In this document: positions 60,551 through 64,000 of the stretch, piece after piece | Position numbering within the stretch: position 1 is the first letter of the stretch | Layout of the letters: each line of letters begins with the position of its first letter | Source: Liolophura sinensis | Lineage: Eukaryota; Mollusca; Polyplacophora; Chitonida; Chitonidae | Assembly (NCBI RefSeq): GCF_032854445.1 | Contig: NC_088302.1 | Location: forward strand, 48,516,046-48,580,045 | Length of the DNA stretch: 64,000 bases | Direction of reading: 5' to 3' | The notes under the pieces: generated by a model | The model's database searches: none | Told to the model about the DNA's origin: nothing | The model's input: only the letters and a program-made list of their open reading frames with translations | Program-made: the position numbers and the translations under genes

Positions 60551-60996
60551 GAAATGACCTACATTGCAGCAACATGATATAATCTATATACATATGGACA
60601 ATAGCTATATTTATCAATATAGTATCGCACATAAAGTTTAAAAAACACAAACTGTTTGTCATTGTGATGATGCATAACTGAACTATTGAAGCTCGAAGTA
60701 AGAGTTATCACTCATGTTGAGAAAATCAAAAGCGTGGCCATGTTTTCAATAATTACCAATTATAATTCCCATCCTTTATAACCCGAAAACGCAACCATTT
60801 CCTTTTCCGTTTGCCTTGGCCATATGTACTAGTGAGACGACGTCGTGTTTCTGGTTGTTTTGACATGGCGTTTCCCTATGGTTTAGTGCGAATTCCAAGT
60901 TATAATTGATTTATTGAGCTATCAAGCCCATAACAAAAATGGCTGTGACCTGAAAAACTGCTGAAAAAGATTATTTGTTGTTTTTTCCTCTTCAAG

Positions 60997-61175
60997 TAAC
61001 TATTTCGGGTGAGTTGCATTCGAACTCTGGCATGACTGACTCACGTGAAGTGTTTTCAACCGGTCAACACCTAGTGCTGAATGTCGTTTACAGTCAAACC
61101 TGGGCTATAAAAGATGGGGTATATATCATAAAATTGGACAGCAATTCGTCCATGCATTATACTGTTATTATTTGA
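60997..61175 (+). CDS. Weak terminal-exon candidate
   Basis: A pyrimidine-rich tract ending TTCAAG precedes an open frame VTISGELHSNSGMTDSREVF, STGQHLVLNVVYSQTWAIKD, YIIKLDSNSS, stop. FSTGQHLVLNVV is faintly like FSHVGDRLVISV at the end of gene B, so a remnant of a third module copy is conceivable. No other exons were found. Confidence 0.2.
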
Positions 61176-63336
61176 AGTTAAACGCACACACATTACTTTC
61201 ATTTAGATGTTTCAGAAGAGACATCAAGTTAGTGGTTGAAAAACAATAATTTTGTAGACTTGCATCTTTAACATTGCAACTGATTGCAGCAGCTGTTAAT
61301 CACAGTGCCACGATCATTATCTCGAGATTTGCAGGTTGCTGGGAGTGGCGTTAAAATCTCATATTTTCCTAAACAGATACCTTACTCTTTTCTCTTACAA
61401 GTCAAAGTTTGCAACATTAAGAAATCTGTAGATAATTATAATAGCAGCTCAAATTTGTTGGCAGCTCATGAAATTGTAAATCACAATCTATGTACACATT
61501 AGTACACATTTCTTCATTACGATTGCGACAGTTTTCATTCTACAGTTGCAATATTTCAATACGCTGGATAAGATATTAAGGGTTAAAATGAGATTTACAT
61601 TTAACAATAACAGTGTGAAGCATACCACTTTCTCAACAAGCTGGTTTTCTATCATTTCTATACGGCCTGAGATACCTATTAATTTTCATTAAGCTATAAT
61701 TTAGTTTAGTGCTGTTTAGTGCTGTCACTCTGTCTCAAGCATTCCGTGGCCAGTCAGCTTTGATTGCACACTTTCTGCGACATTTTGATACCAACCACGC
61801 AACTGTATACCAAAACGGCAGGCTAGCAACGAAAATGGATATAACACCATAAACTACACAAAAAGGGTATTGATTTCACAGCGGAAAAATATCTACACAA
61901 AATCGGTTGATTGTTTCCATACTTCTCTAGTCTCCTCAAAATGTGATGAATAAAGTTTAATGTAAAAATAGTTATGAACAATTTATTGACGAATGGACTG
62001 AGAAAAAAACCTCGACACCACGAAGCAAACATTTAACACTACAGTCTACAGCCGAACCAGAGAAAGATGTGCTTAAAAAATCATTACCGTGTAAAGTGTG
62101 TTCCCCTTTTCCACCAAAGTTCGTTCTTGTCATACCTCAAGAATTAAGAGATAAACTGTTTAGAATTTATCCACAAATTGGCTAGCCAAGAAAATAAATT
62201 ATGAAAGGAAAAAAAAAAAAACAACAACACCAAATAAACAAAAGAAATATAACATGTTAGAAAACACTTATAAGCGGTTTATTTAACAAAACTGCTATAT
62301 GATAATAAGCAAACCGGAAGTAGGGATTCCTGTCAGCACGTTGAGCGTGAGCTTGAGTACAAGTAACACTGCACAGTTTAAAAAAGTTCAAAAATGAAAA
62401 TAACAATGGAAAAACCAGTTTTACACCATCCATCATTATCAACTGTATCCCATAAGTACCCCATGAGTTTCGGTAAAATGAGTAACAAATGCTTGGGAAA
62501 AACATAGAACAATACCGAATATATGCTGGATATGCAGTAACAATGTGCAACGTGTGGCGTAGATGATACTGACGTTTAGTTCAGTTTTTATTACCCATAC
62601 CGGAAGATTTCTTCAGATTGTAAGAGTACCAGTATCGGAGAGTAAAGATGAGAAACAATTGGCTTGTTTAACTCTCAGATCAGAGATCACTTTCACGTTA
62701 AACTGGAATGAAATGTACATGATCGCGCACACAGACAATGAGCGATACAATAACCAAAATAACATCTCAAAAAATAGCAAGCGGAGAAACACAAGTTCTG
62801 TACAACAAATGGAGAACAAAAGATGAATGCCAAATGGCGATATCTCCGTAGCCGATATCTCCAAACTCAGCAAAATCCATATTTCCAGAATGTATACCCT
62901 ACGTACAATGAGACTAAACTCATAAACACCAAAGCCTAGAGAACGTTGGGCTGAATTACAGTGCAGGCTATAAACGTACACGAAGGGGAAAATGTAAGTC
63001 AAACATTTACCCGCTAAAATAAAAAAAAATACAACACAGTCTTTAAAAAGTGTGTTCGTAACACAGGTGCTCAAGTGAACCAGTAATACACTTATGTAAT
63101 GTAAGCAAATTAGCCGTACACGGTATCGTCAGCAGCTTAAACCTGGACCCTCCTGGATTATCTCTGGGCAGGGAATGTACCGATACTAACGAAATCACTG
63201 TGAACGTGTAATTTTTGCCGAAGAAACCCTTTCTTACGCTGTAAAGTTATAAAGGGTTTTGTTACGTTATTTAAACAATTTTAAAAATGTTCTCAAACAC
63301 AATACATCGAATCATTATTTATTAACAATTCTTCAG

Positions 63337-63680
63337 TTTATGTCTCGTTGATGATCAAAGAGCTGTGTCCCTTTGTCGTCTTGCGTCTATTTTACGTAAA
63401 GATCTCGTCCGTATATAAGACAACAATAAGCATCATATCCGTGGTGACATTGTGCGACACATGCACACTTCAAATCTTACACCATATATTTGAAGAAAAT
63501 AAGCATACCATCCTGAAAAACAGCACCGGTAGTTACATGGTGCAACTGAAGACGACATTTTCTACCTCCGTTTTAGAAGAGCCATTTGGCCTCGATAACG
63601 AAAGTCTGTACCTTTTTCAAACCGAGACCAAACGGTTGGTATGGAATGCAGCCAAATGTGACGTGCTTGAACACTCATAA
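63337..63680 (+). CDS. Weak terminal-exon candidate at the right edge
   Basis: An acceptor-like ATTCTTCAG is followed by about 114 open codons containing LCDTCTLQILHHIFEENKH, STGSYMVQLKTTF, EEPFGLDNESLYLFQTETKR, then a stop overlapped by AATAAA (63679-63684). The composition is protein-like, but no family is recognised and no upstream exon was found. Confidence 0.25.
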
Positions 63681-64000
63681 TAAAACAAACAAAGGTATGT
63701 TGTGACTGCACTCACTGAGTCATTCAGCTTAAGCTTATGTAAACATAAATGCAATATACAAACGAGATTGTTATGATTTACCTTAATTGTTGCTATATAT
63801 AATAACTACTGCCATGAAAATGACAACTGTCTGAGACAGATTTCGGCGTTATTTAACCCTCGACATTTAATAAATGCGCATTTCGGCCTACTAGCTGTAC
63901 GTTGACATAGTGTGCTTAGAAATGAGGAACACAGCTGATCTTGGGCCGATTGGACTATGCCTAGCGATTCTGTCTTGCGCAGAGGGATTCTTATGGCCTG

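Overview
This is eukaryotic, intron-rich, AT-rich DNA from an invertebrate, most likely a mollusc. The evidence is multi-exon genes with GT-AG introns, over 20 copies of a tRNA-derived SINE ending in AATAAATAAA-type tails, many minisatellites, and a secreted domain that I recall (not checked) from mollusc protein sets. No bacterial-style operons, CRISPR arrays, or rRNA or tRNA genes were seen.

Layout. (1) 1-6.7 kb has no gene I can support; it holds a decayed SINE and two foldback (inverted-repeat) elements, one with perfect 64-bp arms around an AT microsatellite. (2) 6.7-16.9 kb, plus strand: eight exons of a carbonic anhydrase-related protein of the CA10/CA11 type, complete at the C-terminus but lacking the signal-peptide exon, which probably lies left of the window. 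Two of the three zinc-binding histidines are replaced (Lys, Gln). (3) 21.8-26.9 kb, minus strand: five exons of a cytosolic-type sulfotransferase with PAPS-binding motifs but four single-base frameshifts. A candidate upstream exon at 31.5 kb has a partial duplicate at 30.05 kb. (4) 35.6-44.6 kb, plus strand: a five-exon secreted repeat protein ('gene A'). (5) 52.9-59.8 kb, plus strand: a tandem paralogue ('gene B') with the same five-exon architecture and intron phases, a similar C-terminal domain, but an unrelated N-terminal repeat region and three apparent single-base indels. (6) 49.6-50.0 kb: an unassigned 137-codon ORF with a 3' splice site in front and a polyadenylation signal behind. (7) 60-64 kb: SINEs and two weak terminal-exon candidates.

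Between and inside these genes are at least seven unrelated minisatellite families with units of about 19-62 bp. Some create long spurious ORFs because the unit length is divisible by three.

The most interesting item is the gene A/gene B pair. Their C-terminal module of about 195 residues has matching exon lengths (185, 158, about 182 nt), while the large first exons encode different low-complexity repeats (Ser-Arg-Gln-Asp-Pro in A, His-Pro-Tyr-Gln in B). That is the pattern expected of a fast-evolving secreted or extracellular-matrix family; a matrix, mucus or adhesive role is inference only. Orthology and family statements come from reading motifs; no database search was run.
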